Part shown: one piece after another, positions 29,660-39,562 of the stretch
Numbering within the stretch: position 1 is the stretch's first letter
Layout of the letters: each line of letters starts with the position of its first letter
NCBI RefSeq assembly: GCF_031157835.1
Contig: NZ_JAVIDR010000002.1
Location: forward strand, 62,001-126,000
Origin: Acinetobacter rudis
GTDB taxonomy: Bacteria; Pseudomonadota; Gammaproteobacteria; Pseudomonadales; Moraxellaceae
DNA length: 64,000 nucleotides
Direction: 5' to 3'
Notes under the pieces: generated by a model
What the model saw: the letters and a program-made list of their open reading frames with translations, nothing else
Told to the model about the DNA's origin: nothing
Databases searched by the model: none
Made by a program: the position numbers and the translations under genes

Positions 29660-29733
29660 TGGCAGAGGATCAAGGATTCGAACCTTGACGAACGGTTTTG
29701 GAGACCGTCATGCTACCATTACACCAATCCTCT
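29660..29733 (-). tRNA. tRNA-Trp (anticodon CCA)
   Basis: A 74-nt cloverleaf with encoded CCA. The acceptor AGAGGAT pairs with ATCCTCT, the discriminator is G, and A1-U72 with G73 fits tryptophan identity. The anticodon loop is CTCCAAA on an ACGGT/ACCGT stem, and the T-loop is TTCGAAT. The D-arm is weak (GTGT/GCAT with two G-U pairs) and the D-loop is short. Confidence 0.88.
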
Positions 29734-29777
29734 AATCGACTTATCAACACACTGATATAACACAGTATAAAGATAAG

Positions 29778-29862
29778 TGGTGGGGGCGAAGAGACTCGAA
29801 CTCTTACACCTTGCGGCGCTGGAACCTAAATCCAGTGCGTCTACCAATTTCGCCACGCCCCC
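29778..29862 (-). tRNA. tRNA-Leu (anticodon UAG), second identical copy
   Basis: The same 85-nt sequence as the copy at 29534-29618, including the encoded CCA, and first in the tRNA transcript. A promoter lies directly upstream. Confidence 0.97.
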
Positions 29863-29875
29863 GATGGCTGTGTAT

Positions 29876-29902
29876 ATTATAGAGATCGCTCAGAGCTGAC
29901 AA
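29876..29902 (-). promoter_or_regulatory. Promoter of the tRNA-Leu/Trp/Leu cluster
   Basis: On the minus strand TTGTCA (29902-29897) and TATAAT (29881-29876) are separated by 15 bp. The -10 box is about 13 bp before the first tRNA-Leu. The spacer is shorter than usual. Confidence 0.65.
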
Positions 29903-29969
29903 GCTTTTTTGATAAAAAAGCTTCTTGTTTGTTTAAATATAAAACAATATTGTGATTTTCATATATTTT

Positions 29970-30836
29970 TCAAACAATTCGTGCCAAATCCAATTTAATT
30001 TCCTCAATAGCCGCATAACGATTTGACTTCTTTTTCGCCAACATACGCATGAGTATAGGTTTTAACATGCTAAAACGATCAACCAGTTCAACCTCAAGTT
30101 GTTGACAATGCCAGTATGCCCAATCTAAATAACTTCGATTAAACCAACGCTGTTGATTGAGCCACTGCAACCAAATCACACCAAGAGCATAAATATCCGA
30201 TTGCACACTTTTCGGTTGCGCATGAAAAAGCTCAGGAGCCATATAACGTGGAGTTGCTGTTTGCTCCACTGCCCGTGCCGCATCAATGTTTACACTCTGC
30301 TCAAAATCAATCAAATAACACTGATTTTGATGCAAACGAAAATGCGTGTTTTTAAGATCGCCATGTAAATAACCACAGCCATACAACCGCTCTAATACTG
30401 TTAAACTCAGAATTAAGCGATGAATTTGATCGGATAAACTAAGATCCTCAGAGGTCGAAAATAGCGTTTGGCTATCTCGAATACATAAAACTTGTGAAAT
30501 ACTATTTGCTGGAGCGTCATTTATTGATGCAACGTCTAATATGTCAAACGGCAAACATACAGATAATTTATCACGCTCGATTAACTTATGGTGTAGATCA
30601 ACTGCCTGCTGCATCTTTTGATAAAAAGCCAATTCATGCAAAAAAGCAGTTTCACTTTGCAAATCACCAATAGATTGCTGTAACTTCAGCCAATAAGCTT
30701 CCTGCTGATGCTCAACGTAGTACAACCCTCGACCTCGCTGTGCATCAGAACGAATACATCGACCAGAACTTTGCAGTCCTAGAGCTCCACTAAACATTAC
30801 TAACTTGCATTTCAGTATGTTCTCGCTGCTTTGCAT
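29970..30836 (-). CDS. Protein-kinase-like protein
   Basis: A 288-residue protein with eukaryotic-type kinase landmarks: a catalytic loop HGDLKNTHF, a metal loop DFE in place of DFG (LIDFEQ), an APE-like motif (TPRYMAPELF) and the helix F Asp (SDIYALGVIW). The N-lobe is short, and its conserved lysine is probably in YWLKLQ. The target is unknown. The frame starts inside the 3' end of the patatin gene (47-bp overlap); an ATG at 30797 would shorten the overlap to 8 bp. Co-transcription with the phospholipase suggests a shared pathway, perhaps lipid-related, but that is inference. Confidence 0.75.
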   Translation of the reverse strand: MQSSENILKCKLVMFSGALGLQSSGRCIRSDAQRGRGLYYVEHQQEAYWLKLQQSIGDLQSETAFLHELAFYQKMQQAVDLHHKLIERDKLSVCLPFDILDVASINDAPANSISQVLCIRDSQTLFSTSEDLSLSDQIHRLILSLTVLERLYGCGYLHGDLKNTHFRLHQNQCYLIDFEQSVNIDAARAVEQTATPRYMAPELFHAQPKSVQSDIYALGVIWLQWLNQQRWFNRSYLDWAYWHCQQLEVELVDRFSMLKPILMRMLAKKKSNRYAAIEEIKLDLARIV

Positions 30837-32298
30837 TTAGGTCGGCCAAACAGTGTTCTATGGTTTTACCAATACGTGCATGAGTTTCAATACTTGAAAT
30901 TTTAGGCCAAGTTGCTTGTTCTCCCTCACGCTGCAATGTATTAAATAAACTTGGTCTAGGGTTTTGTAACATATACATATAATGTTTTAAGTTAAACTGA
31001 CCAATAATATTAACATCACCATAATAGCGTTGGTCAATAATGCCATACCCCTGATCAAGCATACGTCGTAACGAAGGTAATCTAGCCATCCTACTGCGGC
31101 TAAAATCCATTGCACTCATTGCAATACTCTTCCCTTGTTTACGAATAATACGCTCTGGCCAGCTTAATAAATCTTTACGATAGCGCTCTTCATCAGTCTG
31201 CATAAAAGGCACGATATGGGGATTGACCTGACAAGCAATGGTATAATTCAAGTTATATAATTTACCCATACGTTCTTGTGGAAAGTCATTTTGTACACTG
31301 CCATCGACCCAACGCGTATTTGCCATATAAGGTGTGTGTAGACCATCATAACGTTTACTGGTTAAACGAACTGGTGGGAATAATATAGGCACTGCACAAG
31401 AAGCCAATACTGCACTCCATACCAATAGATCTGGAGCTGTATATTTATTCATAATGCGCCCGCCCTCAAGAGAGGCGTCATAAGGTGCAACGGTAATATT
31501 GATATCTAAACCAGAGCGCTGATAGGCTTCCTCAAAAGTTACATCCCCAAGATTTTCAATTAAAAATTTCTTTAAATAACGTACATCCGATATCCCTCCA
31601 TTCCCCTTGAGGATGTCACGCAGTGAGCGGAACTTAAAAGCTTCAGTATAAAAGTAATCACCTTTGAGTGTCGCATGAATATCTTCTGGTGCCCTTGTCC
31701 CTAACATTGCAGTCATAATCGCACCAGCACTTGAACCCGATAATACCTTCGGTAAAAGATCCTGCTCTAATAGTGCCTTACATACACCTGTATGAAATAG
31801 CCCTAAGGTTGCCCCACCTGAAAACATAATCGCAGGTTGGCCATAAGCCTTACTACAATTGTGAAAAAAGTTTAGTTTCTCTTGCAAACTCAAACTTTCA
31901 CAGGCAGCAGAAGCGATAAATAACAAAGCGTTACTAACTTCGTCAATATAATCCTCAATAATTTTTTTTGTACCAATATAAGTAGAGCCGTATAACATTG
32001 GATGGCCAATATTGCCAATATCATAACTAAAGCCCTCACGCAGAATATAGATGAGATCAGCAATACGCGCTTGGCTGCGATAACGTCGCAACATATTTAA
32101 ACGATGGGAAATAATCTCAGTATCAAAATAAGGTGAGCTATTATCGTATTTCCATTCTTGAGCCCCTGATTCTTCATCCAGCTTCAGGGCAATTGACTTC
32201 CATTCGGTATAGCTTTGGGCCTGGTTAAGTTGGCGTTTTAGTTTTTTTATTCGATACGCTTGATGCGGATTTAGATCATGGTTGTAGTCTAAGATCAT
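30790..32298 (-). CDS. Patatin-like phospholipase with N-terminal DUF3336-type domain
   Basis: A 502-residue protein. Residues 1-150 resemble the DUF3336 region found before patatin domains in triacylglycerol-lipase-like proteins. The patatin core follows: an oxyanion loop (FSGGATLGLFHTG), a nucleophile elbow GSSAG, and the DGS-type dyad aspartate in TRWVDGSVQND. No signal peptide is seen, so it probably acts on membrane lipids or storage lipid from the cytoplasm. Its 3' end overlaps the kinase-like gene. Confidence 0.85.
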   Translation of the reverse strand: MILDYNHDLNPHQAYRIKKLKRQLNQAQSYTEWKSIALKLDEESGAQEWKYDNSSPYFDTEIISHRLNMLRRYRSQARIADLIYILREGFSYDIGNIGHPMLYGSTYIGTKKIIEDYIDEVSNALLFIASAACESLSLQEKLNFFHNCSKAYGQPAIMFSGGATLGLFHTGVCKALLEQDLLPKVLSGSSAGAIMTAMLGTRAPEDIHATLKGDYFYTEAFKFRSLRDILKGNGGISDVRYLKKFLIENLGDVTFEEAYQRSGLDINITVAPYDASLEGGRIMNKYTAPDLLVWSAVLASCAVPILFPPVRLTSKRYDGLHTPYMANTRWVDGSVQNDFPQERMGKLYNLNYTIACQVNPHIVPFMQTDEERYRKDLLSWPERIIRKQGKSIAMSAMDFSRSRMARLPSLRRMLDQGYGIIDQRYYGDVNIIGQFNLKHYMYMLQNPRPSLFNTLQREGEQATWPKISSIETHARIGKTIEHCLADLNAKQREHTEMQVSNV

Positions 32299-32469
32299 AT
32301 ATACCTCTTGACATTTTTCGATTTATCAACTTAATCAACACCTGTTTACCCTAGCGATAATATAAGGATATTGCCTTGGCTGAAAGTATTATTTTTCCGC
32401 ATCTGCTAGACTGCACATCACTTTCAAGGTTTGTTACTATACAAAGATTTCATATCACTGAAGAATTTT

Positions 32470-33348
32470 ATGGCACACATTGAATTACCTGACGATTTAT
32501 TAAAATCGTTATCCACTGTTTTAGCGCAGCTTCAACAGACACTTCCCCCTCCTATACAAGATCCGGACTTTTCGGCACCTGCCTTTTATTGGCAAGAAAA
32601 GCAACTCAAACCCATTTTGCAACCTAAGAAATTCCAATTAGAAGATCTTATGGGAATTGACCGTCAAAAAAAAATTATTCTGCAAAACACAGAACAATTT
32701 TTGGCTGGTCTACCTGCCAACGATATTTTACTCACTGGCTCTCGCGGTACAGGAAAATCTTCTGTGGTACGTGCCCTATTAAGTCACTACCATGACCAAG
32801 GACTACGACTTATTGAGATTGAACGTGATGATCTATCTGATCTCCCATTAATCCAAAAGCTCATTAAAGATCGCCCAGAAAAATTTATTGTTTATTGTGA
32901 TGACTTGGCATTTAATGCTGAGGACGAAAACTATCGTAGTCTAAAAAGTGTATTAGATGGCTCATTACAATCTGGCGCCAATAATTTCATCATTTATGCG
33001 ACAAGTAACCGCCGCCATCTTTTGCCCGAATTCATGTCTGAAAATATACCAGTTACTCAAGTTGGTGTTCCTCAATACAAGGAATTGCACCCACAAGAAG
33101 CAATTGAAGAAAAAATTTCTTTATCCGATCGTTTTGGTATCTGGCTTTCTTTTTACCCAATGGATCAACAGTTATACCTACAAATCATAGAACACTACCT
33201 AACCCGTGCCGGATTAGTCTTTGATGAGCATGTACGTGCTGAAAGCCTCAGATGGTGTCAAGCGCGTGGGCAACGCAGTGGTCGTGCAGCATATCAATTT
33301 TCTAAGCATTGGATCGGGTCACAAACATTGCAAAGTAACAATAAATGA
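32470..33348 (+). CDS. AAA-type ATPase of the DUF815 family
   Basis: A 292-residue P-loop ATPase. Walker A is TGSRGTGKSS, Walker B is FIVYCDDLAF, a sensor-1-like Asn occurs in IYATSNRRHLLP, and an arginine-rich C-terminal segment ends the protein (RGQRSGRAAYQFSKHW). DUF815 proteins are widespread ATPases with no settled role. I chose the ATG at 32470, which has GAAGAA upstream; a TTG at 32431 is less likely. It is divergent from the patatin gene with a 170-bp gap. Confidence 0.85.
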   Translation: MAHIELPDDLLKSLSTVLAQLQQTLPPPIQDPDFSAPAFYWQEKQLKPILQPKKFQLEDLMGIDRQKKIILQNTEQFLAGLPANDILLTGSRGTGKSSVVRALLSHYHDQGLRLIEIERDDLSDLPLIQKLIKDRPEKFIVYCDDLAFNAEDENYRSLKSVLDGSLQSGANNFIIYATSNRRHLLPEFMSENIPVTQVGVPQYKELHPQEAIEEKISLSDRFGIWLSFYPMDQQLYLQIIEHYLTRAGLVFDEHVRAESLRWCQARGQRSGRAAYQFSKHWIGSQTLQSNNK

Positions 33349-33438
33349 CAATGTTTGTCCTAAAATGCATTGCTGTTGTCCTCAAAAATATTTGAGTGAC
33401 AGTGAACTTGTCCATAGACTGAATATCTATGCCAGTGT

Positions 33439-34578
33439 ATGGACAAGAAAATGAAAGTTAACCCACCAATATCAATTTTAAGTAAAGTGATGGGACTGGG
33501 CATGCTCTGGGGAAAACCCCTTGTCGACAGCGCAATTGCTCATTCAACTCAACCATTTCAACAACATAACATTATTTTGCCACGCTTAAATGAAAAGTAT
33601 TATAGCTGGACACAGTACAGCATCTTCTTTCCCGATTTAGATGAACCGTTTCGATATTTAAACATTGTCATATTATTAGGTACTCCTGGTGCTTTAGCCT
33701 TTGACAGTGACAATGAGGAGCATCAATCTCCTAGAGAACAGGCTTCGGTTTTTTCTAGTACCGCAAATATTGCACAGCCTTTACTTAAGGCCTATGTTAT
33801 TCCTGAAGAAACACATATTCAAAATGACGGGCACCTACTACAGTTTGGCAAGGAAATTACCATTAGTGGTGCCCTACCGCATATTGAGGTTTATGGTGAA
33901 TACGAAGAATTAAAGTTTCACTTTTTTCTGCATATTAGCGACCAAGTATCTTGGTACATTAAAACACCTGTCTACGACCACTTTAGTTTATTAAGTCAGT
34001 ATCATGGTCGAATTGAGTACCAGAAACAATGTATTGAACAAAAAGGGCTTTGTAGCTATGAATATGCGCGTGCAGTAGGAATACACAGCCTCATTCAAAC
34101 TCGAATCAGTGATCAGTACAAGATTCCAATCGATTTCTTTACACACCATATTATTAATATTGATGATCAAACGCAGATTGTCTTAATCCAAGCCAATTTG
34201 ATTAATACACCAGCCATGATTTGCATGTATGTACGTCGACTCCATCAAGATAATGAAGTTTATCAGCATGTCAATTTTAAAGTCATTGCACACCACCTAG
34301 ACGATTATAGCTCACCCAAAGGTGAAAAAATGCGCTTACCAAAGAACTTCTCTTGGCAAGCATTCGACCAAAACGGCAATGAGTTTTTTGAAATATTTGC
34401 AACAGCTGATGCCCCTTTTCACTTTGGACGTGGTCGTGGTTATGTCAATAGTTTTCAATATAACGGTCATTTTAACCAACAACCCATTCTGGGACGTGGC
34501 TATATGGAATACATTAATGTCGAAGATCAAAAAAGTTTTATCGATGACCCCAATGAACTAGTTGAAACAGAAGCATAA
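33439..34578 (+). CDS. Conserved-looking protein of unknown function (379 residues)
   Basis: A 379-residue soluble-looking protein rich in aromatic residues and beta-strand-like segments (YYSWTQYSIFFPDLDEPFRYLN, FKVIAHHLDDY). No signal peptide, transmembrane helix or catalytic motif is visible. An ATG at 33451 with GGA 7 bp upstream is an alternative start. It lies 90 bp after the DUF815 ATPase on the same strand and ends at a strong bidirectional terminator. I do not recognise a function. Confidence 0.65.
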   Translation: MDKKMKVNPPISILSKVMGLGMLWGKPLVDSAIAHSTQPFQQHNIILPRLNEKYYSWTQYSIFFPDLDEPFRYLNIVILLGTPGALAFDSDNEEHQSPREQASVFSSTANIAQPLLKAYVIPEETHIQNDGHLLQFGKEITISGALPHIEVYGEYEELKFHFFLHISDQVSWYIKTPVYDHFSLLSQYHGRIEYQKQCIEQKGLCSYEYARAVGIHSLIQTRISDQYKIPIDFFTHHIINIDDQTQIVLIQANLINTPAMICMYVRRLHQDNEVYQHVNFKVIAHHLDDYSSPKGEKMRLPKNFSWQAFDQNGNEFFEIFATADAPFHFGRGRGYVNSFQYNGHFNQQPILGRGYMEYINVEDQKSFIDDPNELVETEA

Positions 34579-34599
34579 GTTATTTGCATATCAAATAAT

Positions 34600-34628
34600 A
34601 AACCCAGCTCACAAAGCTGGGTTTATTT
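34600..34628. terminator. Bidirectional terminator between convergent genes
   Basis: A perfect 10-bp stem (AAACCCAGCT / AGCTGGGTTT) with a CACAA loop and A/T runs on both sides lies between the convergent 379-residue gene and the M48 protease gene. Confidence 0.9.
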
Positions 34629-34649
34629 AAATCTAATTTCAATGCATTC

Positions 34650-35429
34650 TTATTTTGCTCTTGCATTATATAATTGCTGAGCAGCAGGAAGATTCTTACG
34701 CATATCTTCAATACGCTTACTATTTGCAGGGTGAGTAGACAAGAACGATGCACCTTGTGCACCATCAAATTTTGCCATCTTTTCCCACAAAGTTACGGCA
34801 GCACGTGGGTCATACCCAGCACGAGCCATTAACATTAAACCACCCACATCAGCTCGGCTTTCTAGGCTACGTGAATATGGCAAACCAACCCCAATCACAC
34901 TTCCCAACTCTAAAGCTGAACCAATATTACTTCCGGCTCCAGCAGCATAGCTTTGACCAATACCAACTGCAATATTGGTTAAGGCTTGCGCACCAATTTT
35001 ACTTTTTGAATGCTCTTCTAGCGCATGGATCATTTCATGACCCATGATCGCAGCAATCTCGTTGTCTGTTAAGTTTAACTTTTCCACAATCGCGGTATAA
35101 AAGACAACCTTACCACCTGGAGCAACATATGCATTAATAACATCTGACTTTAATACTGCAAGTTTCCAGTCAAAAGCTGTACCTGTTTGATTCATTTGAT
35201 CTGCATAAGGTTTCATACGCAGGAATATCGCATTGACACGACGGTAAGTACTTGAACTTGTATCTAAAGTACGATTTGCTTGAGCTTTTGCAACAGTTTC
35301 ATTAAAGGCTTTCGTTGACATTACATTCAGGCTCTGAGTATCAGCTCCTGCCAAATCAGCCATTGTCGTACACCCAGACAAGGTTACTAAACCAGCAAGC
35401 AAAGCAGCAATAGCCGATTTATTCCACAT
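34650..35429 (-). CDS. M48-family metalloprotease lipoprotein (LoiP/BepA-like)
   Basis: A 259-residue protein with a lipoprotein signal (LLAGLVTLSGC, lipid-modified Cys at about residue 20) and an HExxH zinc motif in MGHEMIHALEEHSKS. A third ligand region follows (SRSLESRADVGGLMLMARAGY). Such proteases sit in the periplasm facing the outer membrane and degrade or fold outer-membrane proteins. A CRP-type palindrome lies about 60 bp before the ATG. It is monocistronic, ending at the bidirectional terminator. Confidence 0.9.
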   Translation of the reverse strand: MWNKSAIAALLAGLVTLSGCTTMADLAGADTQSLNVMSTKAFNETVAKAQANRTLDTSSSTYRRVNAIFLRMKPYADQMNQTGTAFDWKLAVLKSDVINAYVAPGGKVVFYTAIVEKLNLTDNEIAAIMGHEMIHALEEHSKSKIGAQALTNIAVGIGQSYAAGAGSNIGSALELGSVIGVGLPYSRSLESRADVGGLMLMARAGYDPRAAVTLWEKMAKFDGAQGASFLSTHPANSKRIEDMRKNLPAAQQLYNARAK

Positions 35430-35486
35430 AACTCCACTCCAAACAGATCATTACTTATATTTTTCAACATTATAGACAAGTTAATG

Positions 35487-35502
35487 TGTGATTAAAATCA
35501 CT
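35487..35502. promoter_or_regulatory. CRP/Vfr-type palindrome upstream of the M48 protease gene
   Basis: TGTGATTAAAATCACT matches TGTGA-N6-TCACA at all but the last base. Its 14-bp core (GTGATTAAAATCAC) is identical to the site upstream of the adhesin. It lies about 58 bp before the protease ATG. Confidence 0.5.
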
Positions 35503-35546
35503 ACATGATGGAGAAGCTATACAAGATTTGTAAAAGCATCACTCAG

Positions 35547-35864
35547 CTAGAGCAAATTAGCCACTCGAAGCAACCAATATACAAGACAAATTACATTCAA
35601 AATCAAATAAAACCGACTTAAATATAACACTCGATCTTCAACAACCACACTTTGTCGTTTTATCAGTAAAAAGAGATTTTGAATAAAAATTATAGGCAGT
35701 AAAATGCATGCCAGCAAAATTGTTAAGCTAATAAAAGCACTAAAAAACAAATTTGGATCAGCGACACGTTGTACACTCAACCACATTGCAATGGTCGGTG
35801 CTCCACCCAAAGCAAAAATAAAAGAATGAAAAATTGTTTTAGAGATATTAGGCAGTAATTTCAT
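35547..35864 (-). CDS. Small membrane protein of unknown function (105 residues)
   Basis: A 105-residue hydrophobic protein with three probable transmembrane helices, near residues 12-30, 40-65 and 82-100. There are short charged loops, including KRQSVVVEDR. No family motif is recognised. It stands alone between the purA terminator and the M48 gene, on the same strand as the latter but separated from it by 117 bp with the CRP-like site. Confidence 0.55.
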   Translation of the reverse strand: MKLLPNISKTIFHSFIFALGGAPTIAMWLSVQRVADPNLFFSAFISLTILLACILLPIIFIQNLFLLIKRQSVVVEDRVLYLSRFYLILNVICLVYWLLRVANLL

Positions 35865-35981
35865 GTCTAAACCATTTGTAAGCTTATAGCGAGTTTGAGC
35901 GATGTATATAAGGAGAGAACACTGGACTTTAGTCTGAAGTTAATCACAATTAAATCAATAATCATTTTAACACGCGCATAT

Positions 35982-36014
35982 AACAAAGCCCTGAATTCAC
36001 AGGGCTTTGTTATT
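35982..36014 (-). terminator. Terminator after purA
   Basis: A perfect 12-bp stem (AACAAAGCCCTG / CAGGGCTTTGTT) has a 6-nt loop and lies 45 bp after the purA stop. Confidence 0.88.
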
Positions 36015-36056
36015 GTTTCAAACTGAACCACTCGTGCTCAGTCCTAAAACTAAATA

Positions 36057-37391
<1,335 letters not shown>

Positions 37392-37438
37392 TCATGCTGT
37401 TAAAATTGTAACTTAGTGAGCAAATGCTCACCCCGTAA

Positions 37439-38605
37439 TTAAATGTGTTTAACGGACCATTGTCCATCGATGAGCTCTAATCGATGCGTCGCATACGCTA
37501 CCGAATCCACATCATCTTGACCTAAAAGCTGTACAACATTGCGGCCTTGTGCACGCAATTGTGCGATTGCTTCTAGTAAATCTTGTTGGTGACCATTGGG
37601 TGCAACCACAACTGCAACTGGTTCAAATTGACCTGCACAAAGTGCATAAAGGTCACAACTAAATCCTGTCGCTGGACGAGCTCGACCAAAGTGTTCACCA
37701 ATCCCGTCATAACGACCACCTTGTGCCAAAGGTGCAGCACGATGCGGTGCATACACAGCATAAGTTAATCCAGTGTGATAGTGATATGAGCGCAACTCTA
37801 CGACATCTATACCAATATGTAGGTTTGGCCAACGCTTTTGAATTTCAGCACTTGTTGTTGCTAATGCTTTAAATGCTTTTGAGAATTCTACATCTGCCCA
37901 AACTTCCGCACTTAAATGCTCAGCCAATGCATTTAAATCACTTGCATAACGGCCCAAAGCATTAAAATCGGCACCACATGGTAAATCTTGGGTATATGCT
38001 GCTAACTCAGGCAATGCTTTACGCTGATATAGATCAGATAAATGTTGTTCAGCATCTTTGTCTAATTTGGCATGCTTAACCAGGCTTCTAAATAAGCCAA
38101 CATGGCCGAGATCTAAATGGATATCCTCAGCAAAGCCTGCATGCTCAAGTAAACCCAGCATTAAATCGACAAGCTCAACATCTGCATCTATACAATTTGA
38201 ACCAAATAACTCAGCACCAAGCTGTAAAGGTGCTCGGTTCGTATTAAAACCTTGAGGTTTGGTATGTAATACAGTGCCAGCATAACAATAACGTGCAATG
38301 CCTTGTATTGGATGCACATGTGCGTCGATGCGGGCAACTTGCGGCGTCATATCCGCACGTACACCAAGCAAACGACCACTAAGCTGATCGATAATCTTAA
38401 ATGTGGCAAGATCTAAATCTTGATTTGAGTCACTAATAGAAGAAAGTGATTCGATATATTCAATAAATGGAGTATACACCAGCTGATAACCTCGACGAGC
38501 GAGGAAATCCAATGCTTTACGACGCAAAGTTTCTATGACTTGCGCCTGCTCTGGTAGTACATCAGCTACACCATCAGGTAATAACCAGGTCTCTGCAATC
38601 GGCAT
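37439..38605 (-). CDS. hisZ: ATP phosphoribosyltransferase regulatory subunit HisZ
   Basis: A 388-residue histidyl-tRNA-synthetase paralogue that activates the short form of HisG, the first enzyme of histidine biosynthesis. Class II synthetase-like motifs are visible: VYTPFIEY, FKIIDQLSGRLLGVRADMTPQVAR and a degenerate C-terminal catalytic region (PLAQGGRYDGIGEHFGRARPATGFS). No anticodon-binding domain follows, as expected for HisZ. A promoter-like pair and an intrinsic-terminator hairpin lie in its leader. Confidence 0.93.
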   Translation of the reverse strand: MPIAETWLLPDGVADVLPEQAQVIETLRRKALDFLARRGYQLVYTPFIEYIESLSSISDSNQDLDLATFKIIDQLSGRLLGVRADMTPQVARIDAHVHPIQGIARYCYAGTVLHTKPQGFNTNRAPLQLGAELFGSNCIDADVELVDLMLGLLEHAGFAEDIHLDLGHVGLFRSLVKHAKLDKDAEQHLSDLYQRKALPELAAYTQDLPCGADFNALGRYASDLNALAEHLSAEVWADVEFSKAFKALATTSAEIQKRWPNLHIGIDVVELRSYHYHTGLTYAVYAPHRAAPLAQGGRYDGIGEHFGRARPATGFSCDLYALCAGQFEPVAVVVAPNGHQQDLLEAIAQLRAQGRNVVQLLGQDDVDSVAYATHRLELIDGQWSVKHI

Positions 38606-38647
38606 GTTGTAAACCTAAATATTTGCCAAAGCGGTCGTTTTCCGCAT

Positions 38648-38673
38648 AAAAAAATCGGGAGCACACCCGATTT
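38648..38673 (-). terminator. Terminator-like hairpin in the hisZ leader (possible attenuator)
   Basis: On the minus strand AAATCGGG / CCCGATTT with a 6-nt loop is followed by a run of T (TTTTTTT overlapping the stem end). It lies about 45 bp upstream of the hisZ ATG and downstream of a promoter-like pair, so it would cut the hisZ transcript short. Confidence 0.7.
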
Positions 38674-38717
38674 CTCTTAGTCTAGCACGATCAACTAAAG
38701 CATGCATCAGAGTTTTT

Positions 38718-38745
38718 ATATTATTATCGATTTATCCACATTCAA
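38718..38745 (-). promoter_or_regulatory. Candidate hisZ-purA promoter
   Basis: On the minus strand TTGAAT (38745-38740) and TAATAT (38723-38718) have a 16-bp spacer. The predicted transcript would start near 38711 and run through the terminator-like hairpin before hisZ. Confidence 0.5.
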
Positions 38746-38766
38746 TGAAATACTAGGAAATGAATC

Positions 38767-39555
38767 GTGCCTTCAATTGACTTAATTACACATAATAATC
38801 AGGCATGGGATCAACAAGCCAAACAAAATAGTCCATGGTCTCAACCAGTTAGCTCAGAACTTATCGCATCTGCTCGTAAGGGTGATTGGAGAATTCATCT
38901 CACCCCAACACCTCTACCACAAAAATGGTTAGGTAATATTCAAGAGAAACATATTTTATGTTTAGCGTCTGCTGGCGGTCAACAAGCACCAATACTTGCA
39001 GCGGCTGGTGCACATGTCACTGTCTTTGATTTATCCGCTGAACAATTAGCTAAAGATGAAATGGTTGCTAAACGTGATGGCTTACATTTAAAACTAGAAC
39101 AAGGAGATATGCAGGATTTATCACGCTTCGCTAACGCCAGTTTTGACCTGATTATCCATCCTATTTCTAATCAATATGTTCCTGATATTGAAACAGTCTG
39201 GAAAGAGTGCCACCGTGTACTTAAGATCAATGGCACACTATTAGCAAGCTTTTTTAATCCTGCCATTTTTATAGCTGATCGAAACCCCTGTTATGCTGAA
39301 CAAGGGCTGATAAAACCACGTTATAAATTGCCCTATGCAGACCTGTATGATCTACCAGCAGATGAACTCAAACAAAAATTTGAGCAACAGCAAGCTATGA
39401 TTTTTGGTCATAGTTTACTGAATCAAATTCAGGGGCAATTGCAAACAGGTTTGGTTCTTGTGGATTATTTTGAAGAAATACAACCTACCCCACGTTTTGA
39501 AATTGAAAAATATTTACCAAGTTTTATTGCAACACGAAGTCAAAAACTTGTTTAA
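38767..39555 (+). CDS. Class I SAM-dependent methyltransferase
   Basis: A 262-residue methyltransferase. Motif I is LCLASAGGQQAPILA, the acidic residue of motif II is in VTVFDLS, motif III/IV includes LEQGDMQDL and FDLIIHPIS, and the post-motif segment CHRVLKINGTLLASF follows. The substrate is unknown. It starts with GTG, supported by AGGAAA about 8 bp upstream. It is divergent from hisZ, and its stop is only 7 bp from the stop of the convergent isochorismatase-family gene. Confidence 0.85.
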   Translation: MPSIDLITHNNQAWDQQAKQNSPWSQPVSSELIASARKGDWRIHLTPTPLPQKWLGNIQEKHILCLASAGGQQAPILAAAGAHVTVFDLSAEQLAKDEMVAKRDGLHLKLEQGDMQDLSRFANASFDLIIHPISNQYVPDIETVWKECHRVLKINGTLLASFFNPAIFIADRNPCYAEQGLIKPRYKLPYADLYDLPADELKQKFEQQQAMIFGHSLLNQIQGQLQTGLVLVDYFEEIQPTPRFEIEKYLPSFIATRSQKLV

Positions 39556-39562
39556 ATCAAAC

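Noticed and set aside
29901-29923. AAGCTTTTTT / AAAAAAGCTT repeat as terminator of the kinase-like gene
   Set aside because: The stem is nearly all A/T and the loop is 3 nt, with no distinct T-run after it. It could equally be promoter-flanking A-tract DNA.
35547-35864. The 105-residue membrane ORF as a chance frame
   Set aside because: I kept it as a gene because it has three well-formed hydrophobic helices with a sensible charge pattern and sits in an otherwise empty gap on the same strand as its neighbours. The assignment remains modest.
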